Of a DNA stretch of 64,000 bases, positions 20,816-34,228 are shown piece after piece (position 1 is the first letter of the stretch; each line of letters begins with the position of its first letter). The notes below the pieces were generated by a model. The model worked only from the letters and a program-made list of their open reading frames with translations. It did no database searches and was not told the DNA's origin. The position numbers were made by a program, and so were the translations under genes. Source of the stretch: Microstegium vimineum (lineage: Eukaryota; Streptophyta; Magnoliopsida; Poales; Poaceae); contig CM039119.1 in assembly GCA_022036555.1 (NCBI GenBank), positions 37,951,255 through 38,015,254 of the forward strand. The letters are read 5' to 3'.

Positions 20816-23800
20816 TTACGCGAATTTGTTGAGATTATAAATCTTGTTATTTTCTGACCCAACTTTGTTAAACATTATTATAATGAATTGCTTATGCATT
20901 AATTTTACTTCTGCCAACACGGTGATGTATAAATCTTTGCATAAAAATTTATTTTTAATTTTGACCAACGTTAAATTTAAGGCATGCAATTTCATGATGA
21001 ATGTTCTCACTTTCTTTGGATAAATTTCAGAGTTAAAAGAATTGTCCAACATCATAAACATTCCCCGCTCAACGTACCAACTACCGTGTGTTGCGGGAAA
21101 TAATGAATTAGAACATGCACTGGCAAGACGATCTTGCCATAACATCCTCGTGCCCTACTAGTCCAGAGGAACCGGAGAAAAGAAACCGATGAAAATGACG
21201 AAGCTTTTCACCCCGAAAGCGTGATTTTGCAGAACAGGATGAAATATGATATTGAACATAGGCCGTGGATTCAATCCAACAAAATGCCTATTGGTGGCAA
21301 AAGCCACCATTGAAGAACAAATCCGAGGGTCAATCCCCAGAACTGCATCACCGCGCCATGATACCTTGAAAGGTAAAAAGCCAGTTGACGGTCTTCTAAG
21401 GCCACAGCAACTCACAATCATACAGAAACATGTAACTGAGAAGTACAATGTGGTGGTGTGCTCAGCACAACACCTCCCCCAATATTGAAAAAGGAATACA
21501 ATGGCAGCAAAATTAAACCTATGGATTTGGGGATCAATGACAATTTCCTCATCCACTTGGTCTTTCTTTCACTGCAAAAGAATTCGAAAACTTATTGCTG
21601 TGAATTACACTCTGATGCCTGAGAACTGGGACCATGAAAAGCTTATGCAAAAAAAAAAAAACTTTGGGTTGTCCCAGGAGGAAAACGAAACAAGTCCGCC
21701 AGGTAATCTGCCTCATCTTGTTCAAGGACAATAATAGATAAGAAATTTACAAGAAACCACAGGGGAAAACCCAGTGAATAAGGCGCTCTCTCCCTCCAAG
21801 CCACAAAGGAACACACAAATGCAAAAGGGAAAAGAAAAGGACTTCTCAGCGATGAGACTTTAGAAAATATGGCAATGCTGAGAAAGATCAGTGCAAGGAA
21901 TGCCTTCAAGAGAGGGCACATATGAGAGATTGCCCCTGTCTATTCGAAAAAGCTACTAAGAAAGGTATGACACTATCACATCGTCAGATGAATCCCTGTT
22001 TTTATGTTATTTTCGAATAGACTTCTTGGTGATTGATTCAGGTGCAACAAATTCACGTATCGAATTCTTTACAGGGTTAAGTGGGAGGAGAATCCTGCAA
22101 AGAGGAGAAAGAACGAATTAAAGTGCGAATGGAGTACAAGCTGAAGGTAAGCCATCGCGATTTAGCTTTAGAATTTAAAAGATGGTTTTGTACTTAACTT
22201 CAGAGATGTACTTTATGTTCCCGCTTTACGTAGAAATTTGATAAGTGTTTTCCAAACCTCCGATATGTTGGGTTAGGCTGTCATTTTGGTAATAGGCAGA
22301 TGTGAACTATTTGATGATAATAACAAATGTGTTGGGTCTTGCCTTCCGACAAAGACAAGCTTTAATTTGTTGATCTCTTGCTGAAAATGTGAATCCAAAG
22401 TTTATGAATGAGTGAAGTCTCCCAATCTACATAATGAGAATAAAAACGGAAGAGAACGATAGCGACTCTTCGAAATTATGGCATTGTCCGTTTGGGCCAA
22501 ATTCGAGGGAGAATAGAACGCTTAGTGAAAACAATCAATTTCTCCGCACTTAGAATTCTCCATTTAGAACAATGTGTTGATTGCAATCAAAGGAAAAAAC
22601 TTAAGAAAATAAAGAAAGATGCTAAACAAGCATCGAGAGTATTAAGAAATAAATCACAAACGGACATTTGCGTCCCATTCCCAACGAAAAAAGCGGGATG
22701 GTTTATGATTCGTTCATAACATTCACGAATGATTTACTCTCGTATGGCTATATTATCCATTACAAGAAAGAACAGAAGCATTGGAATAAAATATAAGATT
22801 TTTAAAAAGCCCAAATTGAAAATCAACATAACAAGAAAGATAAAGATAGTTCGATCAAGACCGTGTGGAGAGTATTACGCGAACATACCCGTAGCCAAAT
22901 TCCAGGTCCTTTTGCACCGTCCTACTGGAAAAATGGCATATCGCTCAATACTCCACACAGGGAGCCTCAGCAAAGGGATGGCGAAAGAAGAAACCGTACC
23001 ACTAATGGATTGTGAGAACATGAAATTACTCACCTCACCCGGTTGTATGATGAGGCACGGAAAACCGCCATTCATATACTTAACGAGTACAAAGCAAGTC
23101 GGTGGCCAGAGTAACACCGTATGAATTATGACCAGGAAGAGAACCCTCACTTAAGCACTTACTGTTGGCCGTCCAGCTAGGCAAAAGTATTAACCAAATA
23201 TTGGAAAGTTAGACTCCAAGACCTCACGCCATTTCATTGGCTATCCAGAAAGATCGAAAGATATAGAGTTTATGTCCTGATAGATACACGAAATTTTTGG
23301 TGAAACAAGACAACCATGTGTTCTTGAGGATGACATGATCAAGGAGCAAAGTAACAACGTGAAATTAGACTTGAGGAAAGCGGGTACATGTACCTACTCC
23401 GATGGTTGAAGAACCATACTTTACGTTACCTGCTGCCGATGTTGCACCAGTAGTACAAGATAATGTGGTGACAACACCTATTTGTGAATTCTCCAATAGC
23501 AACAATGAATGAACAAGAAGGAACCTGTCCATCAGAGCCTATAGAATCAGATGTGCTGATGAGAAAGAACAACATCAGCCCATAGTGGAACAAGTGCCAG
23601 AGGCCCCTAAAGGTCTCAAAGAACTAGAAGGACAGCTATTCCAGATGATTAATGAAATCTATGAAACTGAAGAATATCATCATGGAAGATACCCTCTAAC
23701 TTTTGAAGAAGCCATGAGAAGCGAACACTCATCGAAGTGGCTTCAGGCTATGAAGATAGATGAAATCTATGAATACCAACAGGTTTGGTTCTAGAAAACA

Positions 23801-25200
23801 TTCCTAAAGGATCTAAAAGTAGGATCCAAATGGGTCTACAAACGAACTATGACTCCCAAGGACTGATTGACAGACACAAAAGCGCGACTTGTGCTAAGGG
23901 TTTTACCCAAAGAGAAGGAGCGATTACAATGAACTTTTCCCCAGTTTCTTGTAAAGATTTCTTTCAGAATCATATTCACTTGGGCTCACTATAATGATCT
24001 AGAAATCCATCAGATGGATTTAAAAACCGCATTCCGAAATGGGGATTTTGGATGAAACTGTCTCTATGGCATCAAACCGATAGGTTTTTGTTCGTAAAAG
24101 GAAAAGAGAATAAGGGATGTCGTCTGAAAAGATCAATTTTATGGTTTGAAACAAGCTCGAGACATGGTACTGAAGTTTTGGATAAAACTATAAAGGGTTT
24201 TGGGTTACAAAAATTCCGAGACTATTGTGATATGTGAAATTCAAGAATAAGAATTACATATTCCTGATCCTATATTTGGATGATATCTTACTTCTAGTAA
24301 TGATCGTCAATCTACTATTAGAGACGAAGAAATTCTTGCCTCGAACTTTGATATGAAAGATCTCGGTGAAGCCTTCGTTGTCTGGAATTGAGATTCACAG
24401 CATAGAAGAAAGGGTCTTGTATTAATCGCAGAATGCATCCAATAGAAAAGGTTCTGAAGAATTTAGTATGCTAGCGTGTAGTCCATCTCCTGCTCCGATT
24501 GTCCAAGGCATAAATATTGAACATCAGTGTCACCAGAAATCAATAATGAAATTAATCAAAAGAAAGCGGTACCGTATGCTTCTGCAATTGGTAGTTTACA
24601 ATATTCTCAACGTGTACTCGCCCTGGACATAGCTTTTGTTACCGGTTACTTGGCAGATACTCAAAAGAATCAGAATTGAACATGGGAAACAGTGAAGAAA
24701 GTCTAGTGCGTTATTGCAAGGGACGAAAGGTCTCATGTTGACCTATGAAAAGATCCAGATCCCCTTGCATAGAGGGGGATTCGAATTCTGACTTTGCTGA
24801 GATGAAAGAAAATCCACATCAGCATGATATATTTACTCTTGCTAAATGAGTAATATCGTGGAAAAGTTCGAAACCAAACATGACTACATCCTCGACAATG
24901 TAACCCCGTGTTTGTAGCTTGTATGAGGCCTCGGCAGGTAAATTGTTCAAGAATTTGTACCCTGACTGAGAAAAATTGAAAGTATAGAAAAGACCGATGC
25001 TGTTGTATGGTGATCAACAACCCAGCGGTAGATCCGCTCCACAACAATCAGTCAAGTGGTGCGCCAAACACATTAACAAAAGTACTATGTTGGTGAAATA
25101 AACCTTCGGGATCATATCATAAATCTTTCTTGAGCAAATACGAAACAGAAAAAGATCTAGCGGATCCGCTCACAAAAGGCCTCCCACCCATGTGTCAAAG
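20816..25200 (+). pseudogene. gag-pol: Copia gag-pol remnant
   Basis: All three frames must be combined to follow this polyprotein. Gag is barely readable until a damaged zinc knuckle near 21892-21945 (CKECLQERAHMRDC, one residue too many between Cys and His). The aspartic protease core appears as LVIDSGATNS at about 22026-22056. A GAG pre-integrase motif (HLEQCVDC) and integrase pieces (KIKIVRSRPCGEYY) follow to about 23250. Reverse transcriptase spans about 23680-24660: FTQREG, DLKTAF and the active-site YLDD at 24273-24284, where YVDD is usual. RNase H runs to DLADPLTKGLPPM at 25155-25193. Dozens of indels and stops make it non-functional. Stretches where the translation looks compressed may also reflect sequencing error. 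Confidence 0.85.
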
Positions 25201-25430
25201 GACACATAGCCGTCATGGGTTTAAGGGAAAGACATGAATTCCCGAAGAATAAGAAGGGCTCAGAATGATGAAAAGTTTGATTTCAAAATAGAAATTGTAT
25301 ACTGTGAGTCCTAACGACAAAATTATTTGATGATGAGCAGGCTCTATGTACCTAATCGTGATTGGAATTGAAAGAATGGTCATATTGAACTTGAAATAGA
25401 ATTGAAGAATTAAAAGAATGTATGAGATTC

Positions 25431-25441
25431 TAGGGGCAGAA
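25431..25441 (+). promoter_or_regulatory. Polypurine tract
   Basis: TAGGGGCAGAA directly before the right LTR, the expected position for the plus-strand primer of reverse transcription. Confidence 0.7.
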
Positions 25442-25961
25442 TGTTAGAGTTAGATCTCCGCTCCGTTAGGCCCCAACGGACTAACGGCCCTAGTCACGCC
25501 CTGATCCGGGGCGTCCAACCTGGTTTGGTGGCTCCCCGTCGCACACCATGCTAATAGAAGGAAGGGGGGGCCGGGCCAAAGGCACGTCTCACGAGGTTCA
25601 CCTCGCCGCAAATCCCCACCGACATTCCCAAAACCCTAGACCGATCGATAGGGGGGTGGCGCTGCCACGCGGGAAGTTGCCACCCCGACGCGGCGACACC
25701 ACAGTGCGTGAAGAAGACGACGACCAGCGACGACTGACGCACCACGACACCTATGCCGACGCGGATGAACCCTAAACACCGAAGCCGCAACGCTCCTCAC
25801 GAAAAAAAAAAACCCACCGACGACCCCTCGGTCTGTGTCTCTTTCTCCTCTCTCCCCTCTACTCCTCTCTGCATTACATGAACTGCATACATCTACTACT
25901 ACTAGATACTCCGATCTACTCCATTGGATCCGCCTCCTAGACGAACCTAGAAAATCCATCA
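25442..25961 (+). repeat. Right LTR of the Copia element
   Basis: 520 bases, TG...CA, homologous to 19109-19602. It has a run of ten A at about 25803-25812 where the left copy has none, and its TATA region is altered (CTAATAGAAGG against CTATAAAGG). Confidence 0.92.
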
Positions 25962-26790
25962 CCTTGCTGCCGCCACAGCTCCGGCGCCGCCTAGACATAG
26001 AGGTTTGGTTTTTAAAGTTAATAAATAGGACAACTCCTCAGAGCATGATGTTATATACTTCAAGTAATAAAATTAAGATAAATGCCAATTTTTATCGAGG
26101 TAATTACTATGTCTAGCCCGAAAGATACACGTGATGCCGCTAAGCGATATCACAAACATCACAGATATAAATATGTCCAAATACCCACTTTGACTACTCA
26201 CACTTAATTTGATAATATTATAATCAAACAACCACTTAGATGACGGCTCAAAGAAAACGGATGAAAGGAACATACAACAACGAAAACGTCGAGCCGAGAT
26301 TCCATCGAACAAAAAGAAAGATTAATAGGAAATCAACGTGACTATCAACTGTGAGTACCGACACGGAAGAAAGTTTGCAACACCGAGAATTAATACTAGC
26401 AATCATAGTCCCTTTTGACTGAGCCTGTGCGAACCAACCTTCACCATGGGTACTATCAATTTCAACACTACCATAATAAATCCAGTAAATCTGTTTTTAA
26501 AATGTATTTATTGTGTCTATTTTATTTTGGTCATTATCTCTATAAGACTAACACCAACTTTGTATAAAAATCACTAAAATACATTAGATACTAATTTGCT
26601 CAAGATGGACCAAAACTCGACAATTATATTGACAAGGAAAATAATTCCATCAGATGCCCACAGTAGAATCATAGCCATTTTTGTCAGCGACAAATTACCA
26701 ATAACAGGAAATCACTCCTATCCGAAAAACAACCGGGAAAGATACCTAGTGACTTTCGTTTTATATTCTTTACAAGCGACTTTATTTTAA
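25962..26790 (+). other. Flank with an older Helitron-like segment
   Basis: It begins with the CCTTG duplication and AT-rich DNA. The stretch 26215-26400 is clearly related to 26866-27015, the start of the Helitron coding region next door. Shared words include CAACAACG.AAACG, GAGCCGAGAT/GAGCTGAGAT and AAAGA..G.ATTAATA. It is therefore the remains of a second, older copy of the same Helitron family. Confidence 0.5.
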
Positions 26791-29700
26791 TCTACTATAA
26801 CTAAAAACCCTATTTCTAAATGACATCACTATTGTCGGGCACCACAAACGAACCTGCAGACATTGCTAATGGTAACAATCGATCAAAGAGCGCACAACAA
26901 CGGAAACGAAGAGCTGAGATGACCGACGAAAGAAAGGACGGAATTAATAAGAAATAAAGTGAGTTACCAACTGTCGTGTCCGAGCACTGAAGAAGGCCGC
27001 GTTGCAGAATATTAGCACCTCCTCACTGTGTACAAACATATTGACCATCCTCTCCGTAGGTGATATCATCCAACTTGGAATGCATTTCCTCCACCATGTA
27101 TTATATCATGTTCCTCATACATATGAGAAGATAATACAGGGATTTTGTACGTATGCAAAATATCGAGTCACCAGAACCCACACCAGAGGTGGCCTACAAC
27201 AAAATGATAATTCATGCCCCGCGTAGAGGCCCACCGTACGGCTCTTACCCAGTACCTACTTCTGGCGATGCAGTCGAAACACATCAACCACATGGATAAG
27301 TTTTTTTATTTAAAATGAAAGCAACCTTTATAATTGCTACGATACTTTATCATTTATATATAATATATCTATATGCAAAGTTAAGTTTGCATGTCCGTAA
27401 CCATGTAAATAACGTCGAACCAAAGGAGATGAATTTGATCCGTGAATTGTTCGAACCAATACATGATATAGAAGAAGGTGACGCGAGCTGCATGGACGAA
27501 ATGATGGACTGCACATCGAAAAACTTATAATACGATGATGATGGCATCATTCATCGTCATGCTCAAGGTATTATATGGCCTCTGGATGAATTTAAAAAAA
27601 ACCCACTCTTCATTATAATCTCTTTACATGACACATAATATGATCTTTACACAGTCATGATTATGTCATATCGTGTACTTATCGAGGGTCCAGCTAGCCG
27701 TATGTCCCGGAATGATCCATATGAATTCATCTTTCAAAACTGCCACACAAACACACATTTGCAAATGTCCGGGATGTCATATTGGCGGGCAATGAGATTT
27801 CAGTATGAGCCGACAGGATTTTATTTGTTGTAGAAAGGAAAATGACACAAATACATATTCCAGAGGTTCAGCAGAGCTATAAAAGATTAATCACAAGTCA
27901 AGTACATGATGATGCAAAATTTTTAGCAACAATATATGATCTAAATCTCCAACACGTATTCGCCTTCGCAAGGTCCATGAGTTACCATTGACAAAAGATA
28001 AAATCTCCAGTAGGGACTGATAAATTTATACATATCGAGTCATGCGTTTGTACCAACCGTCTAGACCACCTGGTGCCTAGAGGCCAGGCACCTCCAGTCA
28101 TCTGCATATTATACTTTTATGATACAGAAACGAACGTTTGTCACACGAGTAAAAAGGTCCCCTACCTTATATCCAACCTCATCTAGAACCTTACAATTTT
28201 GAGATAAACCATATGTTCATAAACTTTTAGACAACTGTCTTTCCAAACTTGGATACTACCAGATTGATCTAACTACAAATGTCACCACTACTAGAGAAAG
28301 TACAATCCCCAACACATCCACAAGTTTATTGCTATAATGGATAGAAGGAAACGATCCACAAGAAGTTTTTGAAAGTCGTTTGTATATGGCAGGACCGATC
28401 CGTCGTCCACTATAAATTCAGAGGCCATACCATGGGTGTTATGATCCATTAGCTTATCCATTTATACAACCCAAGAGGTAAACAGTTGGAACAAATTTAT
28501 GCCATACAATGGTGACCAAATTACTCAACCATTGTAACCCCAAACTTCTACTAATGTCAATAATATGGATTGAGGGCACTACTAGCTCGTTCTCAAGAGT
28601 ATTATCTAAAGATATTGTTGCTACATAGTAAGATCATATTGTTAATTTATTTTATAAATAAATAAAAATAATAATAATTATCTAACATTTTTTATAGTTG
28701 CAGCACATCATTGTAATGAAAACAGTCAGACGACGCGACCATGACGGACAGGAAGGTGATTGGCTAAGTAGAATTTTACAGATGCACCACAAAGCTCAAG
28801 ATATGTGTTTGCACGAGAATACTACTCTCAAGCAGAAGGTAGACGGACTTTTTATACATTGTATCAATTTGGAGACGACTTTTCAGCAATGGCTATAGAT
28901 CTGTATATAAAAATTTGATCTATGAGGCTAATTAGTACACTAACCCGAAAATCAAAAAACACATAACGTGCAGACTATACAGTAACCACTCAAATTATTT
29001 TTGTTTTATTTGAATATTAAATTACTCCTCTTTTGCTCATATTATATATACATAATTGTATCTTAAGGACTGGTTGATGTGATCTCTGCTGGAGAGACCC
29101 AGGATTTTAAGGTGGAAAGGAGAATTTTACTTCCAAGATCATTTCTAGGCATTGATCGAGACATGCAACAAAGGGTTCCTTAATGCTATGCTATTATACA
29201 AACGTTTTGGAAATGCCTGATTACTTTATCACACATGACAATACAAATCCCTATTGGGAAGAGATAACAAGCAATCTTGAACCCGGGCAAAAACCACAAG
29301 ATTGCCATAGAATTGGTGGACATAGGTGTATAGGGCATAAGTTGATGAGATCTAAAACGATATTTTGATAAAGAGAAAGTATTTTGGTGATGTTGCACGC
29401 AGACGTTCATGTACAAAGTTTTAAAAAGAGGGGCTAACCAAATGAGCAATTTCAGTTGATCATGAAATCAGGGAGAGTAAATTGACAACCCCAATGCATA
29501 TAGATACGAGTAATCTCAAGGCGAGATACCAGCGACAAGGATAGATACCTAGAGTTGCATGGTCTGGTTATCAGTCATATTTGCATGGATCATGTGCTTG
29601 CGTAAATAAAATTGTGCGTGCAGATGGATGGAGAGTTGTCACTTCCCTTCCACTATCCTCAGACAGTTTTTGTGAGGCAACACAACAAGAAATGACTCAT

Positions 29701-32700
29701 ATCATACATACACAAGAAAGAGATGATGGACATCGAGTAAAGATTAGGAGAGCTGAGTTTAGTATAACACGGTGTGGTGCCATACAACCCTCCTTTTCTC
29801 ACGAATACAACTGCCACATAAATGTTGAAGCATGCTCAAGCATTAATGCTGTCAGTATCTTTTAAGTACGTAAAAAAGGCCACACCAAGCATCATCACGG
29901 TCATGCAGACCAACATGGCAAGGAAAGGGGGTGATCAATGAGATACGGAACGGTACAGAATGCTAGATACATATCTCCACCCAGAAGCAGTGCATAATAA
30001 TTTGTTTTCCAATGTTTGAGTCTATCCTGCTGTATTGCAGCTACAACTACAATTTGTCGAACATGCAATCTTAATCATACAAGCACGAAGAAGACCTAGA
30101 GGATTTGTTAGTCGACCTGGTTCTAAAAGACCACACTTACACGAGGTATTTTATGAAAACCCTAGATGATGTGACAACAAGGAAAAAGATTGTTAGAAGA
30201 ATTCCCGAACACTAACCGTTGATTCAAAGGAGAGAACGGTTGGCAACTGGAAACAATGTTGGCAAATAGGAGATTGTCTATGCAAACCCTACCAAAGGGA
30301 ACAGATAACTTTCTAAGAGTTCTGCTCAATCAATGTGAGAGGTGGAACATCACAATGATGATTTGAGAACAATGGCTGGTGTCACATACTCTACTTTTAG
30401 GGAAGCAATGTGATAAAAAGAGGGTTGATCGAGACCAGATAAATCAAATGACGATTGCTTGATTGAAAGCCCGCCACTTTTTCAATGTCTGTGCCCTATG
30501 AAGGTTGTTTGCGACCATTCTTGTCTTTGTGAGGCCACTAGCATATGTGACTCGGATAAAAAAAACATATGTGGACTATGGACAAGCACAAAGCTCTAGT
30601 GAAGACTTCAAACGGGACACAACAATATTTTATCCGTAGCAAATGGTCATAAGAGAAATTTGAGATATGTTCCATTCAATGGGAAGGATATCAGAGATTA
30701 TGTCTACCACAATTTTGCGATGTGGGTGGAAAGCACCAATTACATGAATAAAGAGGTTACGAGAGGAACAAAATTCTCTATTTGAACAAAAACTTGAAGA
30801 TTTATGAATCTCTTAACAAGGAGCATCGTGAAGGATTTAATCGAAATCATTCAGCATGTATTTTCTAACTAAAGCCAAGTGTCTTTCGTAGATGGTCCTA
30901 GGGGCACAGCAAAGACAATCTATACAAGGGCCCTCCCTTGCTAGAGTTCCGGTCAGAAGATTAAAGCCATTGCAACAGCGCACATCGGTTATAGTAGCAT
31001 CAATTTTACCTAGAGGACGCACGCACATTCAAGATTTTAAAATCCAAATTAACAATTGGGGACCACACATGTGCACTTTACGAAGCCAAAGTGGGACTGC
31101 AGAGTTGCTTCGTAAAGCATCTTTGATTATTTGGGTTAAGTTTTGCCATGACTAAGCCCAGTGAGTCGAACACTTGATAGATCCCTACAAATTTATTATG
31201 GATTTTCTTTGCCATTTGGAGGAAATGTCATGGTATTTGTGGAGACTTTAGACAGGTTCTTCCTGTGGTGACAAATCGTGGACCAAGGAGAACAGGTAAC
31301 TGCTGCTACAATGCAAAGATCCTATTTGTGGGTAAAATAAGAAGATAAATTGTCACGCAACATGAGGCACAGTCTGACCCTTGGTTTTCAGAAACCTGCC
31401 TTCGAATTGGAAATGAAACGAGGAAACGATTGAGATCGATTATGTTTCGACTCCCTTATGACAGTGTGATTGGTTAGACGACACGAGAGTGGCAGTTCAA
31501 CAACTCTTTCAAGTAATGTTTTCCCATCACTTGAAGAACATGCAACATCAGCTGCTTATATAGCTCCCCGTAGCCTTCTATCAACAAAAAATTTGACATG
31601 TTGATAGGCTAAATCAATGATAATCTGTAAAATTTTCTAGGTGAGGAAAAGTTTACAACACTCTCGACCCAGATGTTTGATGACACTCAGAATCACTTCC
31701 TTAATCTATTGACAATTTTAAACTCGATAACTCCCAAATGGTTTCCCTCGCAACCGAGCTGAAGCTAAAAATCAACGTGATTCTTTTTTTCGCAATCTCG
31801 ATCCTCACAATGGATGATGCTATGGAACAAGGCTTATGGTTAAGCATTGCAAGACTAATGCAATTGATGCTGAGATCGTTGGGACAGCATATGCAGAACA
31901 GGTTTTTCATACCAAGGCTTACGTTGTCTCCCCGCGGATGAATTTTCCATCCTTCAAATACAAAAAAGAAAACAATTTCCATAAGACCTAAGTTTTTTGC
32001 CACATGACCATAACTAAATTCAGGACAAACATACCGAATGTTGGGATTTATCTTCCAGAACACTGTTTCCTCGCAGGGAAACCTTTATTTTGGTTTATCA
32101 AGGGGGTAAGCAGATCACACCAAGAATTTTAAGCTAAACCAAAAGAACGAATTGTATCCTATCAGAAAAGAGCACAAGATATGTTTAAAAGACGTCCAAA
32201 CTGTTATTAACGTGATATATATATTAATGAGGGGCAGGTGGTCGATATTTTTTTTATTTTTGAGCTTTTGGTATTTTTTTATTTTTATAAAAGTAATACT
32301 TAACTATTATTCTAACATGCACAACCCATCAACTCTCGCTGAGGCTGAGATTCTCAAAACAATTAAAGATCTGCGAATGAAATGTTTTCAACACTTCCCT
32401 GACGATTCCAATACATGGGTTCAAGATCTTGGCAGATTATAAATTAATGATTAATAATGTAAAATAACTTTATTATGCAATAGTTTATTTTTTTCCTGGA
32501 ATTGTATGTATCATAAATACAATTCTGTAAAAACTTCAACTATGAAAAAATATCATTGTTTTTATATTTTCATGTGCATCTCTAAAAAACCGGGCGGATG
32601 TTGTTTTTAGTTGGTTTGGCGTTGTGTGAGAAACCACTCTACCCCTGCCCTGGCTGATATGCGGGCTTGAAAAGCCAAGCGAACAAGCTAATTTGGTTAT

Positions 32701-32753
32701 TCATGTGTTTTTCCCCAAAATGAAATTGTAGCGTTGCACAGACACTATACTAG
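26791..32753 (+). mobile_element. Decayed RepHel Helitron with both termini
   Basis: The 5' end reads A|TCTACTATAACTAAAAACCC, a typical Helitron start after a host A. The 3' end reads GTAGCGTTGCACAGACACTATACTAG|T, with the required CTAG before a host T and a degenerate form of the usual GC hairpin just upstream. Between the ends lie remnants of the Helitron N-terminal, Rep and PIF1 helicase domains in the right order. Length is 5.96 kb. The boundaries are pattern-based, and an empty site would settle them. Confidence 0.7.
26870..32170 (+). pseudogene. Helitron Rep-helicase remnant
   Basis: Domain pieces appear in order. A basic start lies at 26880-26965 (QQRKRRAEMTDERKDGINKK). A Helitron_like_N region runs about 27540-28560, with RLDHLVPRG, WIEGNDPQEVFES and YGCYDPLAYPF. 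A GRRILLPRSFLGIDRDM plus NPYWEEITSNLEPG block spans 29110-29290. The Rep core around 29408-29460 reads HVQSFKKRG, then stop, PNEQF; the His pair of the HUH site is lost. The PIF1 helicase has a Walker A at 30894-30917 (GPRGTAKT, its second Gly changed to Ala), SQSGTAELLRKASLIIW, LSRNMR and NVGIYLPE near 32038. There are many stops and shifts, so it cannot act. Rep would nick and ligate single-stranded DNA and the helicase would unwind it during rolling-circle transposition. Confidence 0.85.
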
Positions 32754-34228
32754 TGAAAAAAGTTTTTCGTTTGGCTTTGTAAAAAAACAGCATAATAAAA
32801 AACAAATAAAATAATTGTCAAATATTGTAAATTAGAATACTGAAAATTCAGCTGCGTCTGATCATTGCTGAGTTGTTTTAACGAAGAAGCACTCAAAGTT
32901 TGACAAACACACTTCCTATCCTTATATTTTTTTGTAAAATAGAAAAATTGCTCCTCCCAATAATTTATATCCCAACATGGTAAATTTTTAGCAAACTTGC
33001 TACATACCCCTCACACGCGCATCCTTACGCGCGTGCATCCCACTTGCGATCGCGTCACGCGCGCTCCACATTTCTTCCGCCAGCTCTTCCGTCTTCCCCG
33101 CCACTTCTCATCGTCACGCGCCGCTCCGCCAGTTCTTCCCGCACCGCGCGGGCGTGGAATTTGCATGTAGCACTACAGTGCTCAAACCGAATGGACAACA
33201 CGATTTTAGAGCCTGAACCTGATATGGAAATTTTTTTAAATTTTTAACCCTTTTCTTTAAGTAATTTTTAAAACTAACATATTTTTTTATTTTAAAACTA
33301 ACTCCTTTAACGCGCCAGGGAGAATTGGCGTGGCGAAAATCGCGCTGCCGCGCCATCATGGCAGCGGACAGAGGCTGAGTCAGCAACCCCGGCGCGACAG
33401 CTGACTCACCCGCGCTGACGTGGGCGCGCCTGCCCACGCCGGCATGCATGGCGCGGCAAGTGCCGATACCACCGATATACAGGCCCACCGCGCGGTGCCT
33501 TCTTCAGAACTCTGGCTCAGTCTCTCCTTGCTCCCCTCCTCTCTCGTGTTTTTTCGCATCTTGGTCCAAATTTTGATCACTCAATAAAACCGGAAAAACT
33601 TGATTTGGATCCATTCAACTTCTGATATCAAATGTTGATTCGACTTTTGCTAATGGGACCTAGCCCAGGAAAGCCTGGGGGAACTATGACTCTAAACCTC
33701 CAAATATAACACATCAACTATTGCATGAAAAATGATAAGATACTATTTATAAAGCATATTGTAGAGTTTTGATTTCTAACAAGTTCTACAAGCTTTGGTC
33801 TTCTCACATTGATTTGCATGATATCCAAGTTTCACTACATTAAAAAGTACCAAAATAAGAATGAAGTACAACATTGCGAAGAGCTTGTCGCCGCCGATCG
33901 AAACGGGTCTATCACTTGCCATATTGGAGTCCGATGAGAAAACGTTATCACACCATGCTACGAAATTCAACTTAGAAGACCTAGAACATCTGAACCATCA
34001 TCCAATAAATATTAGGGGGCTAACTGACATAAATCCATAGCTATCGTAAAGTTGTAATTCCCAGGGATTAAACAAGAATAACAGTAGTTGGAATCAAGAT
34101 ACAACTCTCTCCATCGGAAAATAAACGTAGTCGACAAGTAAAACTACGTGGAAGAGGCCTTTAGAAAGGATCAAGAAGACACCACAAGGCGGCGGGAGCC
34201 GAGGGGCTGCCAAGTGGTCTACTTCCAC
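32754..34228. other. Anonymous DNA between Helitron and SIRE element
   Basis: AT-rich to 33000, then two GC-rich patches (33010-33160 and 33310-33490) with CGCGC words and poly-T runs. Frames of up to 124 codons show no motif. The last part (33560-34228) resembles degraded transposon sequence but I cannot name it. Confidence 0.35.

Larger units (their letters stand above)
19109..25961 (+). mobile_element. Complete but decayed Ty1/Copia retrotransposon
   Basis: A 6.85-kb element in plus orientation. It has a left LTR (19109-19602), a degenerate primer site, a GC-rich leader, decayed gag-pol in Copia order (gag, protease, integrase, reverse transcriptase, RNase H), a polypurine tract and a right LTR (25442-25961). 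Both LTRs start TGTTAGAGTTA and end ATCA, and the flanks carry CCTTG. The LTRs differ by many indels and substitutions, so the insertion is old. Integrase and RT wording suggests the Tork-like group of grass Copia elements; the lineage is inferred. Confidence 0.92.
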
